A stretch of DNA of 64,000 bases from Streptomyces ambofaciens ATCC 23877. GTDB taxonomy: Bacteria; Actinomycetota; Actinomycetes; Streptomycetales; Streptomycetaceae. The stretch is from the NCBI RefSeq assembly GCF_001267885.1, contig NZ_CP012382.1, forward strand, positions 2,467,001-2,531,000, given 5' to 3'. The translations under genes and the position numbers were made by a program. Under the pieces are notes generated by a model. That model was not told where the DNA came from and made no database searches. It worked only from the letters and a program-made list of their open reading frames with translations. This document shows, in pieces, positions 41,820 to 50,560 of this stretch (its first letter is position 1; every line of letters begins with the position of its first letter).

Positions 41820-43451
41820 GTGGTCCCTGCCGAACTCGCCGTCGCCCTCCCCGAGGGGCGCACGGGCAGACCCCCGCGCGGTGCCCTGCGTGCCTTCGGG
41901 CACCGGCACCGCGTGCCGCTGCTCGCGACCCTGCCCACCCTCCCGCTGTACGCGGTGTGGTGGGCGTTCCTCGCCACCGGCGGGGGCGACCTCGCCGCGC
42001 AGGTGGCGTGGACGGACTTCGTCACGCGGCACGGCGGTTCCCCGTACGGACTGTTCTGGTACGGCGGGGTGCACACCGCGAACTACAGCGTGATCTCGCC
42101 GTATCTGATGGCGGTGTTCGGCGTGCGTACCGTCACCCTCCTCTCCGGGCTGGCCGCCGCCTGGCTGGCGGCCGTGCTCGTCGTACGGACCGGCGTACGC
42201 AAGCCCGTGTGGGTGGCCCTGCTCGCCTCCCTCGCCCTGTGGTGCAACGTCGCCTCCGGGCGCACGACCTTCGCGCTCGGCCTCGCCTTCGGGCTGGCCG
42301 CGTGCCTGGTGCTGGTCCGGGAGCGGCGACTGGTCCTCGCCACCGGGTACGCGGCCCTGGCCACCATGGCGTCACCGGTGGCCGGGCTGTTCCTGGCCGT
42401 CGTCGGGGCGGGCTTCCTGCTCGGACGGGACCGGGGGCGCGCCCTGGTGCTCCTGATACCGCCCGCCGCCGTCGTCGCGCTCACCACGCTGCTGTTCCCG
42501 TTCCACGGGGAGCAGCCGATGCCCGCTTCCCGGATATGGCCGCCGGTCGTGCTCGGTCTCGCCGTGGCGGCGCTGGCCCCCCGCGACTGGCGGGTCGCGC
42601 GGTGGAGCGGGGCCGTGTACGCGGCCGGGACCGTCCTGACGTACTTCATAGCCTCCGCGGTCGGCACGAACGTCGAGCGGTTCGCGGAGTACTTCGCGCC
42701 TCCCGCGCTGCTCGCGGCGCTGCTCGGCACGGACCGGGCGCGGCGGGTCGCGCGGGGTCTCCTGGTCGTCGCGCTCGTCTTCTCCGTGGGGTGGACGGTG
42801 AAGAAGACCGACGACGACCTGCGGGAGTACACGGTGGTGCCCGCCTGGGCGACCGAGACGGACGGGGTCGTACGGGCGCTCGACGGGCTCGGCGCCGACC
42901 GCACACGGGTGGAGGTGGTGCCCGCCCGCGACCACCGCGAGGCCGCCGCGCTCGCCCCGCACGTCAATCTGGCCCGCGGCTGGAACCGGCAGCTGGACGT
43001 GGAACGCGCCCGCCTCTTCTACGACGGCACCTTCTCCGCGACCACGTACCGGGAGTGGCTGGACCGCTGGGCGGTCGGCTTCGTCGTGCTGCCGACCGCC
43101 AAGCCGGACGGCCCCGCCGAGGCCGAGGCGGCCCTCGTGCGGGACCCTGGGCTGCGCCCCGACTGGCTGGAGCCCGTCTGGCAGGACGCGCACTGGAGGG
43201 TGTTCCGGGTGCGGGACGCCGTACCGCTCGTCTCCGAGCCCGGCACCGTCGTGACGACGAGCAGCACCGACCTGGTGCTCCACGTGGACCGCCCCGGCCC
43301 GGTGACCGTGCGGGTCGCCTGGTCGCCGTGGCTGCGGGCCGACGGCGGGTGCCTCGCCCGGGACGGCGAGTTCACCCGCCTGAGCGTGGAGGCACCCGGC
43401 GCGTACCGGCTCAGCTCCCGGTACGGTCCTTCGCCGGGGGGTCGCTGCTGA
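41820..43451 (+). CDS. Polytopic membrane protein, GT-C glycosyltransferase-like
   Basis: Integral membrane protein of 543 aa with about ten spans in residues 30-320 (LLATLPTLPLYAVWWAFLAT, VTLLSGLAAAWLAAVLVV, LVLATGYAALATMASPVAGL, AVYAAGTVLTYFIASAVG) and an extracytoplasmic C-terminal half (about 330-540) rich in Trp and beta-type stretches, ending in GGRC. The pattern is like actinobacterial GT-C enzymes or their relatives, but I see no convincing catalytic Asp motif near the first loop. GTG start at 41820. Its last 41 bp overlap the convergent GT87-PAP2 gene, whose theme (lipid-linked sugars) may be shared. Confidence 0.75.
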   Translation: MVPAELAVALPEGRTGRPPRGALRAFGHRHRVPLLATLPTLPLYAVWWAFLATGGGDLAAQVAWTDFVTRHGGSPYGLFWYGGVHTANYSVISPYLMAVFGVRTVTLLSGLAAAWLAAVLVVRTGVRKPVWVALLASLALWCNVASGRTTFALGLAFGLAACLVLVRERRLVLATGYAALATMASPVAGLFLAVVGAGFLLGRDRGRALVLLIPPAAVVALTTLLFPFHGEQPMPASRIWPPVVLGLAVAALAPRDWRVARWSGAVYAAGTVLTYFIASAVGTNVERFAEYFAPPALLAALLGTDRARRVARGLLVVALVFSVGWTVKKTDDDLREYTVVPAWATETDGVVRALDGLGADRTRVEVVPARDHREAAALAPHVNLARGWNRQLDVERARLFYDGTFSATTYREWLDRWAVGFVVLPTAKPDGPAEAEAALVRDPGLRPDWLEPVWQDAHWRVFRVRDAVPLVSEPGTVVTTSSTDLVLHVDRPGPVTVRVAWSPWLRADGGCLARDGEFTRLSVEAPGAYRLSSRYGPSPGGRC

Positions 43452-45564
43452 TCCGCCCGGCGGGCGGGGCGGTGTCCTCGGCCGGCGGCGGAGCGGGGGC
43501 GGGCACAGTGTGCGCGGACGCGGTGGGCTCCCCGGTCGCGGTCGGCTCCCCGGCCGCGGTCGCCGTGACCACCCGCGCCCTCGGGCCCTGGAACAGGTAC
43601 GTCAGGCCGAAACCAGCGGCGACCACGGCCGCCCCGCCCACCGCGTCCAGCAGCCAGTGGTTGCCGGTCGCCACGATCGCCGCGACGGTGAAGGTGGGGT
43701 GCAGGAGACCCAGGGCCTTCATCCACATCTTCGGGGCGATGACCGCGATCGCCACCCCGCACCACAGCGACCAGCCGAAGTGCAGCGACGGCATCGCCGC
43801 GTACTGGTTGGTGAGGTGGGTCAGCGTGCCGTAGTCCGGTTTCGTGAAGTCCTGCACGCCGTGCACGGTGTCGATGATGCCGAGGCCCGGCATCAGCCGC
43901 GGCGGCGCCAGCGGGTACAGCCAGAAGCCGACCAGGGCCAGCAGCGTGGCGAAGCCGAGCGACGCGCGGGCCCAGCGGTAGTCGACGGGGCGGCGCCAGT
44001 ACAGGACGCCGAGGACGGCCAGCGGGACGACGAAGTGGAACGACGTGTAGTAGAAGTCGAAGAAGTCCCGCAGCCAGCCGACCTTCACCACGGCGTGGTT
44101 GATGGCGTGCTCGACGTCGATGTGCAGGAAGCGTTCCATGTCGAGGATCTGCCGGCCGTGCTCCTCGGCCCGCTCCCGGCCCGCCGAGTTGCTGCCGCCG
44201 GTCGCCGCGAGGCGGACCTTGGAGTAGGCGGCGTAGGTGACCCGGATGAGGAGGAGTTCCAGGAGGAGGTTGGGGCGGGTGAGGACCCGGCGCAGGAACG
44301 GCAGCAGCGGGACGTGCCGGAAGCGGGTGGGGACCGGCGGCGCGTAGCTCGTGGGGACCGGCGCGTCGAAGTACGGCGACGTCCGGGACAGGAACGGCAC
44401 GGCGACGGCGGCGGCCAGGGCCGCGAGCAGGACGACGTTGTCGCGCAGCGGGTGGAGGGCCGCCATGTTCGGCAGCATCATCTTCGCCGGCAGCGTCATC
44501 ACCAGGACCACCGCGACCGGCCAGACGTACCGGTCGGAGGCGCGCCTGCCGACCCGGCCCACCACCGCGAGCAGCACCCACAGGAGCTGGTGCTGCCAGG
44601 TGGCCGGGGACACGGCGACGGCGGCGCAGCCCGTGACGGCGACGGCGAGCAGCAGCTGACCGTCACGGGCGTAGCGCACGGCGCGCCGCAGGGCCAGCAC
44701 GGCGACGGCCGCGCCGAGCAGGAGGAAGAGGGCGGTCTCCAGGGGGCCGGTGAGCCCGAGGCGCAGCAGCGCGCCGTGCAGGGACTGGTTGGCGAGGTCG
44801 TCGGCCGCCCCGCCGAGGCCCACCCCGGCCATGTGGTGGACCCAGTAGGTGTAGGAGTCCTGGGCCATCGCGGCCCAGGCGACGGCCGTACAGGCGAGGA
44901 AGGTGACGCCGGTGGAGACGGCGGCCCGCCCGCGGTCGGTGAACCACAGCAGGGGGACGAAGAGGAGCACGGTCGGCTGGAACGCGGCGGCGACGCCGAT
45001 CAGCACGCCGCCGGCCCGGTCGGCGTGTGCGCCGCGTACGGCGAAGCAGCCCAGCAGGACGAGCAGGACCGGGATGATGCTGGTCTGGCCGAGCCACAGC
45101 GCGTTGCGCACGGGCAGGGACAGCATCAGCAGGCTGACGGCGACCGGCGCCGCCAGCAGCGCCGTGCGGCGGCCCACCGGCTTGGGCAGGGCGCGGGCGG
45201 CGACCAGGCCCAGGGCCACCACCAGCAGCAGTGAGCCGAAGGTCCAGCCCCAGCCGAGGGCCTGCTCGGCGGCGCGGGTGAACGGTTTGAGGACCAGCCC
45301 GACGAACGGCGTGCCGGTGAACTGCGTCGAGTCGTACAGCGAGCCCTCGACGTGCAGGACTCCCTGCGGCCCGACCCAGGTCTCCAGGTCCGTCAGCCGC
45401 TCCCCCCGCGGGGTGCTGAGGACCGCCGCCAGCTGTCGTACGACGAGGAGGGCGGCGACCAGCCACAGCCCGAGGCGCGCGGCCCGCAGCCGTGCTCTGG
45501 TCGCATCGACGGCCGGGGCTCCGAAAGCCTCCGCCGGTCGCCCACTGTGCTCCGCATTCGCCAC
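43411..45564 (-). CDS. Bifunctional GT87 glycosyltransferase / PAP2 phosphatase
   Basis: Membrane fusion protein, 717 aa. N-terminal two thirds (about 1-400): a GT87 (GT-C, polyprenol-phosphate-mannose-dependent mannosyltransferase-like) unit with many spans (LWLVAALLVVRQLAAVLSTP, LVVALGLVAARALPKPVG, WLGQTSIIPVLLVLLGCFAV). C-terminal third: an Aur1/Ipt1-type PAP2 domain with PSLH in NQYAAMPSLHFGWSLW and ATGNHWLLDAVGG (His and Asp). Together they could add a sugar to, and exchange or remove phosphate on, a lipid-linked intermediate. The GTG at 45562-45564 is chosen; the open frame runs further upstream with poor composition. It ends in a Pro/Ala-rich tail. Confidence 0.9.
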   Translation of the reverse strand: MANAEHSGRPAEAFGAPAVDATRARLRAARLGLWLVAALLVVRQLAAVLSTPRGERLTDLETWVGPQGVLHVEGSLYDSTQFTGTPFVGLVLKPFTRAAEQALGWGWTFGSLLLVVALGLVAARALPKPVGRRTALLAAPVAVSLLMLSLPVRNALWLGQTSIIPVLLVLLGCFAVRGAHADRAGGVLIGVAAAFQPTVLLFVPLLWFTDRGRAAVSTGVTFLACTAVAWAAMAQDSYTYWVHHMAGVGLGGAADDLANQSLHGALLRLGLTGPLETALFLLLGAAVAVLALRRAVRYARDGQLLLAVAVTGCAAVAVSPATWQHQLLWVLLAVVGRVGRRASDRYVWPVAVVLVMTLPAKMMLPNMAALHPLRDNVVLLAALAAAVAVPFLSRTSPYFDAPVPTSYAPPVPTRFRHVPLLPFLRRVLTRPNLLLELLLIRVTYAAYSKVRLAATGGSNSAGRERAEEHGRQILDMERFLHIDVEHAINHAVVKVGWLRDFFDFYYTSFHFVVPLAVLGVLYWRRPVDYRWARASLGFATLLALVGFWLYPLAPPRLMPGLGIIDTVHGVQDFTKPDYGTLTHLTNQYAAMPSLHFGWSLWCGVAIAVIAPKMWMKALGLLHPTFTVAAIVATGNHWLLDAVGGAAVVAAGFGLTYLFQGPRARVVTATAAGEPTATGEPTASAHTVPAPAPPPAEDTAPPAGRISSDPPAKDRTGS

Positions 45565-45730
45565 GCCTCGTCGGCCTCCCGCCCCGCTCCCACCGCGCCC
45601 GTGTACGCGATGTGTTGTTCCTGCGAACCCTATGAGGCTCGCACCGCCCCCGGAGCAAGACGCAGGCAACCCCCGCTCAACCTGACCGCCGTCCGCCTTT
45701 CGCCCCGCCTTTCTTCGACCTTCCGGCCGT

Positions 45731-45742
45731 TCGTTCGAACGA
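45731..45742. promoter_or_regulatory. 12-bp palindrome in the divergent GT87-PAP2 / MHS region
   Basis: TCGTTCGAACGA, a perfect palindrome, lies in the 455-bp gap between the GT87-PAP2 gene and the transporter gene at 46020. It may be an operator. The rest of the gap appears non-coding with weak promoter-like sequence only. Confidence 0.35.
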
Positions 45743-46019
45743 GGGAGGGTGCGGAGCGGACCCGGACACCTCTCGAAGGAGCGAGAAGGATCACAGGTCA
45801 CAGGGGGTGGAGGCAGGTCGTGACGGGCGGACGTGCCTGCATGCGCGCCCTTTCGGTGCACTGTGCAACGATCAGCGTACCGGGCGTAAGCGGCGCATCA
45901 GCGCCTATGGTCGTTTTCTGCCCGTGGCCGTGTGCCGCGGGCTTCTTCCGGCCCGGCGACAGTGCCGCCGTGCGGGTCGTGGCGTCCCTGTTCCCGTCGA
46001 AAGGTAGGCGAGCGAAGTC

Positions 46020-47405
46020 TTGTCGGCTGCCCCCGTCGCCGCTCACCCGTCCCGCACGAGCCCCGCTTCCGCGCCCCCCGCCGCGCCCACCGTCACCGAC
46101 CCCGCGCTCGTCAGGCGTGCGGTGAAGGCCGCGGCGCTCGGCAACGCGATGGAGTGGTTCGACTTCGGCGTCTACAGCTACATCGCCGTGACGCTGGGCA
46201 AGGTCTTCTTCCCGTCGGGCAACCCGACGGCCCAGCTCCTCTCCACGTTCGGTGCCTTCGCGGCGGCGTTCCTGGTCCGGCCGATCGGCGGCATGGTCTT
46301 CGGCCCGCTCGGGGACCGGGTGGGACGGCAGAAGATCCTCGCCCTCACCATGATCATGATGGCGGCCGGCACGTTCGCCATCGGGCTGATCCCGTCCTAC
46401 GCGACGATCGGCGTCTGGGCGCCGGTGCTGCTGCTGGTCGCCCGGCTGGTGCAGGGCTTCTCCACCGGGGGCGAGTACGCGGGCGCGTCCACCTTCATCG
46501 CCGAGTACGCGCCGGACCGGCGGCGCGGGTTCCTGGGGAGCTGGCTGGAGTTCGGCACGCTGGCCGGGTACATCGGCGGCGCCGGACTGGTGACGCTGAT
46601 GACGGCGCTGCTGTCCGACGGTGACATGACGTCCTGGGGCTGGCGCATCCCGTTCCTGATCGCGGGGCCGATGGGCATCATCGGGCTGTATCTGCGGATG
46701 CGGCTGGAGGAGACGCCGGCCTTCGCCGCCGAGGTCGAGAAGGCGGAGGCGGCCCGGCCCAAGGTGCCGCTGCGCGAGATGGTCACCGGGCAGTGGAAGG
46801 CGCTGCTGCTCTGCGTGGGCCTGGTGCTGGTCTTCAACGTCACCGACTACATGCTCCTGTCGTACATGCCCAGCTACCTGACGAGCGAGCTGAAGTACGA
46901 CGAGACGCACGGGCTGCTGGTCGTGCTGGCGGTGATGGCGCTGATGATGGTCGTCCAGCCGTTCGCCGGCGCGCTGACCGACCGGGTCGGGCGGCGGCCG
47001 GTGATCGCGGCGGGCTGCGCGGGGTTCCTGCTCCTGTCCGTCCCGGCGCTGCTGCTGATCCGCGAGGGCAGCCTGCTCGCGGTGGGGCTGGGCATGGCGG
47101 CGCTGGGCCTGCTGCTGGTCTGCTTCACGGCGTCGATGCCGTCCGCGCTGCCGGCGCTGTTCCCGACGCGGGTGCGGTACGGGTCGCTGTCGATCGGCTT
47201 CAACGTCTCGGTCTCGCTGTTCGGCGGGACGACGCCGCTGGTGGTGACGGCGCTGATCGGTGCGACGGGCGACATGATGGTGCCCGCGTACTACATGATG
47301 GCCGCGGCCGTGGTCGGCGGTGTGGCGGTGTGGTTCATGTCCGAGTCGGCCGGCCGTCCGCTGCCGGGGTCGGCCCCGGCGGTCGAGGAGCGCGCGACCG
47401 CGTGA
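46020..47405 (+). CDS. MFS metabolite:H+ symporter (ProP/MHS type)
   Basis: Inner-membrane symporter, 461 aa with 12 predicted spans, of the MHS family (ProP, KgtP, citrate and osmoprotectant carriers). The MHS signature is clear: GNAMEWFDFGVYSYIAVTLG near residues 40-60, then motif A FGPLGDRVGRQKIL, and RLVQGFSTGGEYAGASTFIA with the characteristic GGEY(A)GA. The second repeat of motif A is GALTDRVGRRPV. Proline/betaine uptake is the usual annotation for this streptomycete branch. The start is TTG at 46020 with AAAGGTAGG upstream, so translation may be weak. Gene end is 34 bp from the convergent FHA gene. Confidence 0.93.
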   Translation: MSAAPVAAHPSRTSPASAPPAAPTVTDPALVRRAVKAAALGNAMEWFDFGVYSYIAVTLGKVFFPSGNPTAQLLSTFGAFAAAFLVRPIGGMVFGPLGDRVGRQKILALTMIMMAAGTFAIGLIPSYATIGVWAPVLLLVARLVQGFSTGGEYAGASTFIAEYAPDRRRGFLGSWLEFGTLAGYIGGAGLVTLMTALLSDGDMTSWGWRIPFLIAGPMGIIGLYLRMRLEETPAFAAEVEKAEAARPKVPLREMVTGQWKALLLCVGLVLVFNVTDYMLLSYMPSYLTSELKYDETHGLLVVLAVMALMMVVQPFAGALTDRVGRRPVIAAGCAGFLLLSVPALLLIREGSLLAVGLGMAALGLLLVCFTASMPSALPALFPTRVRYGSLSIGFNVSVSLFGGTTPLVVTALIGATGDMMVPAYYMMAAAVVGGVAVWFMSESAGRPLPGSAPAVEERATA

Positions 47406-47439
47406 CCCCGCGCCGGTGCCGCCGACGGGAGGCCCGCCC

Positions 47440-47832
47440 TCACGCCTCGTGGTAGAAGCCGACGTTGACGCTGCGCGGCTCCACGCGGTCCTGGACCACG
47501 ATCTCGCCGCTGCCGCCCCTCGGCAGCCCCACGGTGTCGCCGTAGGCCACGGGCCGCGCGTGCCCGCCGACGGTGAGCCGGACCTCGGAGGAGGGGTCCG
47601 GCTGGGAGCCGCGCAACCAGGTCAGCTGCCACGTGCCGTCGGGTCCGCACCGGAACTCCAGGTGCACCCGGGAGACGAACAGCCAGTCGTCCGGCGTCGA
47701 CAGCCGGCACACGGACCTGTCCCGGCCCACCCGCAGCACCGCTCCCGGCTCGCTGGGCGCCTCGGCCATCTGCATGCCGGCCGTGGCACCCGCGTCCGCC
47801 GCGGTGACGGCGGCCATGGTGAGTTCGAGCAC
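47440..47832 (-). CDS. FHA-domain protein
   Basis: Small protein of 130 aa made mostly of a forkhead-associated domain, which binds phosphothreonine. FHA landmarks: VLRVGRDRSVCRLS near residues 32-45, the WLFVSRVHLEFR strand with Ser/Arg/His, and VRLTVGGHARPVAYGDTV. The N terminus is an Ala-rich lead of 25 residues. GTG start at 47830-47832 behind GGAG 6 nt upstream. It is convergent with the MHS transporter. It probably acts with a Ser/Thr protein kinase elsewhere on the chromosome; a regulatory partner is not nearby. Confidence 0.85.
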   Translation of the reverse strand: MLELTMAAVTAADAGATAGMQMAEAPSEPGAVLRVGRDRSVCRLSTPDDWLFVSRVHLEFRCGPDGTWQLTWLRGSQPDPSSEVRLTVGGHARPVAYGDTVGLPRGGSGEIVVQDRVEPRSVNVGFYHEA

Positions 47833-47983
47833 GTGCGCTCCTTCGAAGACCTCAAGACGTCCGATTCCGTCGCCGTACGTCGCCGTACGTGGCCGTACAC
47901 CGCCGCGCGCCGCCGTCGCTCGTTGGCTTGTCGCCGCCGCATGATAAATCGGTCCGGGGTGCGGTGTCCGGCACAATGGGGTC

Positions 47984-48391
47984 ATGACCGAGCGAAAGCC
48001 ACCGGGCGTCGACTTCGAGTCCTGGGTGGACAAGCAGATCCGGGACGCGGACGCGCGCGGCGAGTTCGCACAGCTGCCCGGCGCGGGCAAGCCCCTGCCG
48101 AGCGAGGTCGACAGCACCTACGACGAACTGTGGTGGGTCAAACGGAAGATGGCCCGCGAGGGCTTCTCCGTGCTGCCCCCGACGCTCGCGCTGCGCAAGG
48201 AGGCGGAGGACGCCCTGGAGGCGGCGGCGAAGGCCCCGTCGGAGCGGGTGGTCCGCCGCATCGTCGAGGAGATCAACGTCAAGATCCGCGACGTCATGTT
48301 CAAGCCGCCGCCCGGCCCCCCGCTGGGTCTGAAGCCCTACGACGTCGAAGAGGTCGTACGGCGGTGGCGGGAGGGCCGGGCGGAGCGGTGA
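47984..48391 (+). CDS. DUF1992 (DnaJC28-like) protein
   Basis: Cytosolic protein of 135 aa matching the DUF1992 family, named after the conserved region of DNAJC28. Pattern: ESWVDKQIRDADARGEFAQL, PGAGKPLP, WWVKRKMAREGFSVLPPTLA, and the C-terminal FKPPPGPPLGLKPYDVEEVV. No J domain is present. The role is unknown. The ATG at 47984 has GGGGT-type weak binding. It is convergent with the next gene, 10 bp away. Confidence 0.88.
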   Translation: MTERKPPGVDFESWVDKQIRDADARGEFAQLPGAGKPLPSEVDSTYDELWWVKRKMAREGFSVLPPTLALRKEAEDALEAAAKAPSERVVRRIVEEINVKIRDVMFKPPPGPPLGLKPYDVEEVVRRWREGRAER

Positions 48392-48401
48392 CGCTCGGGC
48401 G

Positions 48402-49043
48402 TCACAGATGCATCAGTCGGTCCGCCAGCTCGCGGTAGTCCCGCAGGGCGAGGCGGAGTTGTTCGGTGTCGGTGCTCGTCGCGCGGTCGTCCGCGCCGGT
48501 GTCGTGCCAGGCCGTGCGCAGGGTCTTGCGGCGGTGCGTCACCGCGTCGGTGAAACGGGCGGCGATCTCCTCCAGGACGCGGTCGGCCTCCTCCACGGAG
48601 GCGCGCGGCGCGTCGACGAAGCCGGCCACCGCGTGCTGGAGGCGCTGACCGAGCTTGTCCAGCTCGTCGTGCGGGAGGAGCGCGCCGTCACCGTGCGCGG
48701 ACGGGGCGGAGGCGTGGTCCGGGTTGTCGGACCGCAGACCCGAGGTGTGCTCCGGATTGCCGGACCGCAGACCCGAGGCGTGCTCCGGATTGTCGGTGGG
48801 CAGCCCCGAGGCGTGCCCCGGGTTGTCGGACCGCAGGTCCGAGGTGTGCCCCGGGCCGCCGTCGGTCCGCAGGCCTGGAGTGGTCTCGCCCCGGGTGCCC
48901 GCCGCGTGGTCGGCGCGCGCTCCGGGAGCCGGGTCCGCCTCGTGCGGCAGTGTGGTGCCCAGGGCCGTCTCGCCCCGGGCGTCGGGGGTCTGCCTGTCTC
49001 GCTCGACGGGGATGCCGCCGGGCTGCCGGGTCACATCGGACAT
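48402..49043 (-). CDS. Hypothetical protein with 11-residue repeats and C-terminal helical domain
   Basis: Protein of 213 aa. The first 130 residues are polar and repetitive: four or more 11-residue units of SGLRSDNPEHA type, encoded by a 33-bp tandem repeat. The C-terminal 80 residues form a helical domain (LDKLGQRLQHAVAGFVDAPR, VEEADRVLEEIAARFTDAVT, RLALRDYRELADRLM). The helical domain has the same FVD(A/S)PR...VEEAD pattern as the upstream neighbour (FVDSPREAVGEADRLLAELA), so the two proteins are paralogous in part. Start ATG 49041-49043, 5 bp after the neighbour's stop; they form an operon. No signal peptide. Function unknown. Confidence 0.8.
   Translation of the reverse strand: MSDVTRQPGGIPVERDRQTPDARGETALGTTLPHEADPAPGARADHAAGTRGETTPGLRTDGGPGHTSDLRSDNPGHASGLPTDNPEHASGLRSGNPEHTSGLRSDNPDHASAPSAHGDGALLPHDELDKLGQRLQHAVAGFVDAPRASVEEADRVLEEIAARFTDAVTHRRKTLRTAWHDTGADDRATSTDTEQLRLALRDYRELADRLMHL
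48709..48858. repeat. 33-bp tandem repeat (four units plus partial)
   Basis: Units of 33 bp at 48709, 48742, 48775 and 48808 plus a partial fifth encode the 11-residue repeat of the protein at 48402-49043. All are in frame. Copy number is likely to vary between strains. Confidence 0.9.
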
Positions 49044-49048
49044 GTGGC

Positions 49049-49717
49049 TCAACTCTCCTTCGGCTGGCGCTTGTTGAACGACCAGGTGTGCTGTGCGCGG
49101 GTGGCCGGTGCCCGGCCGTCGCCGTCGGCTCCGGCGCGGTGCCGGCTGCCGTCGTGGCGGGAGGGCTGCACCAGCTCCTCGAAGAGCGCGCGGGCCGCGA
49201 CCATGGCCTCGCGCATCTCCTCCGTGCCTGCGCCGCTGTCCTGCGCGCCGTCCACCCGCGCGTGCGTCACGCGGTGCACGCGCCGGTAACCGTCGACGTG
49301 GTGGGCGTGGTGCACGGACAGCGCCGCGAGCTGCTCCTCGTACTGCCCGCCGTCCGGGAAGCCCCGGGCGCCGGCCAGCTCGGCGAGCAGCCGGTCCGCC
49401 TCGCCGACCGCCTCGCGCGGGGAGTCGACGAAGCGCTCCTGGGCCGCGGTCCACCGCGCCTCGTAGCGCTCGCGCTCGGCCGGCTCCAGCGACTTCGTGG
49501 GCAGCGAGCCGTGCCGCTGCACGCGCTCGGCCAGCTCGCGCTCGGCGGCCTTGGTGTCGCCGTCGTGCCGGGCCACGGCCCGGTCGTACTCGGGCCCGAA
49601 GCGCCGCTTCAGGCTTCCGCCGTGCTGGGGGCCCCGCGCGCGCCGGGCCAGTACGGCCGCGACGACGAGCACGGCGGCCACGATCACGATCAACGCGATG
49701 ATCACGCCTGTGGACAT
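49049..49717 (-). CDS. Membrane-anchored helical protein
   Basis: Protein of 222 aa with an N-terminal span (VIIALIVIVAAVLVVAAVLA, residues about 5-24) and a cytosolic helical region: RFGPEYDRAVARHDGDTKAA, RYEARWTAAQERFVDSPREA, VGEADRLLAELAGARGFPDG. This pattern (GPEYDR...FVDSP..AV..AD.L) recurs in many actinobacterial secreted or anchored proteins of unknown function. The downstream gene encodes a related helical domain, 5 bp away. Start ATG at 49715-49717. It is divergent from the GNAT gene. Function unknown. Confidence 0.82.
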   Translation of the reverse strand: MSTGVIIALIVIVAAVLVVAAVLARRARGPQHGGSLKRRFGPEYDRAVARHDGDTKAAERELAERVQRHGSLPTKSLEPAERERYEARWTAAQERFVDSPREAVGEADRLLAELAGARGFPDGGQYEEQLAALSVHHAHHVDGYRRVHRVTHARVDGAQDSGAGTEEMREAMVAARALFEELVQPSRHDGSRHRAGADGDGRAPATRAQHTWSFNKRQPKES

Positions 49718-49884
49718 GAGTGCCTTCCGGGTTCTCGGCCCTTACCGGCTCTCCGAACGGGCCGGTTCGCTGTTCGGGTTGCCTCCAAGTCCCCCCCTCA
49801 AACAGCGCACGGGAGGCGCCCACGGCGCATCGGTGGGAAAATACGCTTGCGCCGGGGGCGGGTCCCCTCCCGACAATGCCGGCC

Positions 49885-50385
49885 ATGACCTGGACCGTCG
49901 CCCCCGAACCCCACGACTCCCCCGTCGCCGCCGCCCTGTGGCGGGCGTACTACACGGAGGTCAGCGACCGCTGGTACCTGCTGCACGAGGGGCGGCCCAC
50001 CGATCCCGCCGAGCTGGAACGTGAGATCGCCGCGGACTCGGGCGCCGACCTCGTGCCGCCGCGGGGGCGGTTGCTCGTCGCCCGCTACGGCGGCGAACCG
50101 GCCGGCACCTCGGGCGTACGGCTGCGGGACGCCGCCACCGCCGAGCTGACCCGGGTGTTCCTGTACGAGGGCGTGCGCGGCCGGGGCGGCGCCGCGCTGC
50201 TCGTACGGGCCGCCGAGGACGCGGCACGGGCGCTCGGCGCCTCGCGGATGGTCCTCGACACCCGCGGGGACCTCGTCGAGGCCCGCGCCCTGTACGCGCG
50301 GCTCGGCTACACGGAGACCGAGGCGTACAAGGAGGGCCCGTACGCCGAGCACTGGTTCGTGAAGCAACTCCCGCCCGAGGCCTGA
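49885..50385 (+). CDS. GNAT-family N-acetyltransferase
   Basis: Cytosolic acetyl-CoA-dependent acyltransferase, 166 aa. The GNAT core is readable: ELTRVFLYEGVRGRGGAALL as the acetyl-CoA-binding loop (R-G-R-G-G-A) near residues 92-111, followed by AAEDAARALGASRMVLDTRG and ARLGYTETEAYKEG. The acceptor is unknown. The ATG at 49885 is preferred over one 9 bp upstream (49876). A lone gene between the envelope pair and the zinc-ribbon protein. Confidence 0.88.
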   Translation: MTWTVAPEPHDSPVAAALWRAYYTEVSDRWYLLHEGRPTDPAELEREIAADSGADLVPPRGRLLVARYGGEPAGTSGVRLRDAATAELTRVFLYEGVRGRGGAALLVRAAEDAARALGASRMVLDTRGDLVEARALYARLGYTETEAYKEGPYAEHWFVKQLPPEA

Positions 50386-50560
50386 CGGGAGGTGACCCGC
50401 CGGGCGCCCGCTCCGGCCCGTCCTGGTCGGTGTGAGGGGTTATGAGCGGTTCAGTCCTGCGGGAAGCCGGCATTCCGGGGGCCGTGTGCGCGGAAGTGTG
50501 GAGAAGATCTGCATAATCCTTGGAGTTCGCGAGGGGAGTCGCGAAGGGAGGGACGAACGC

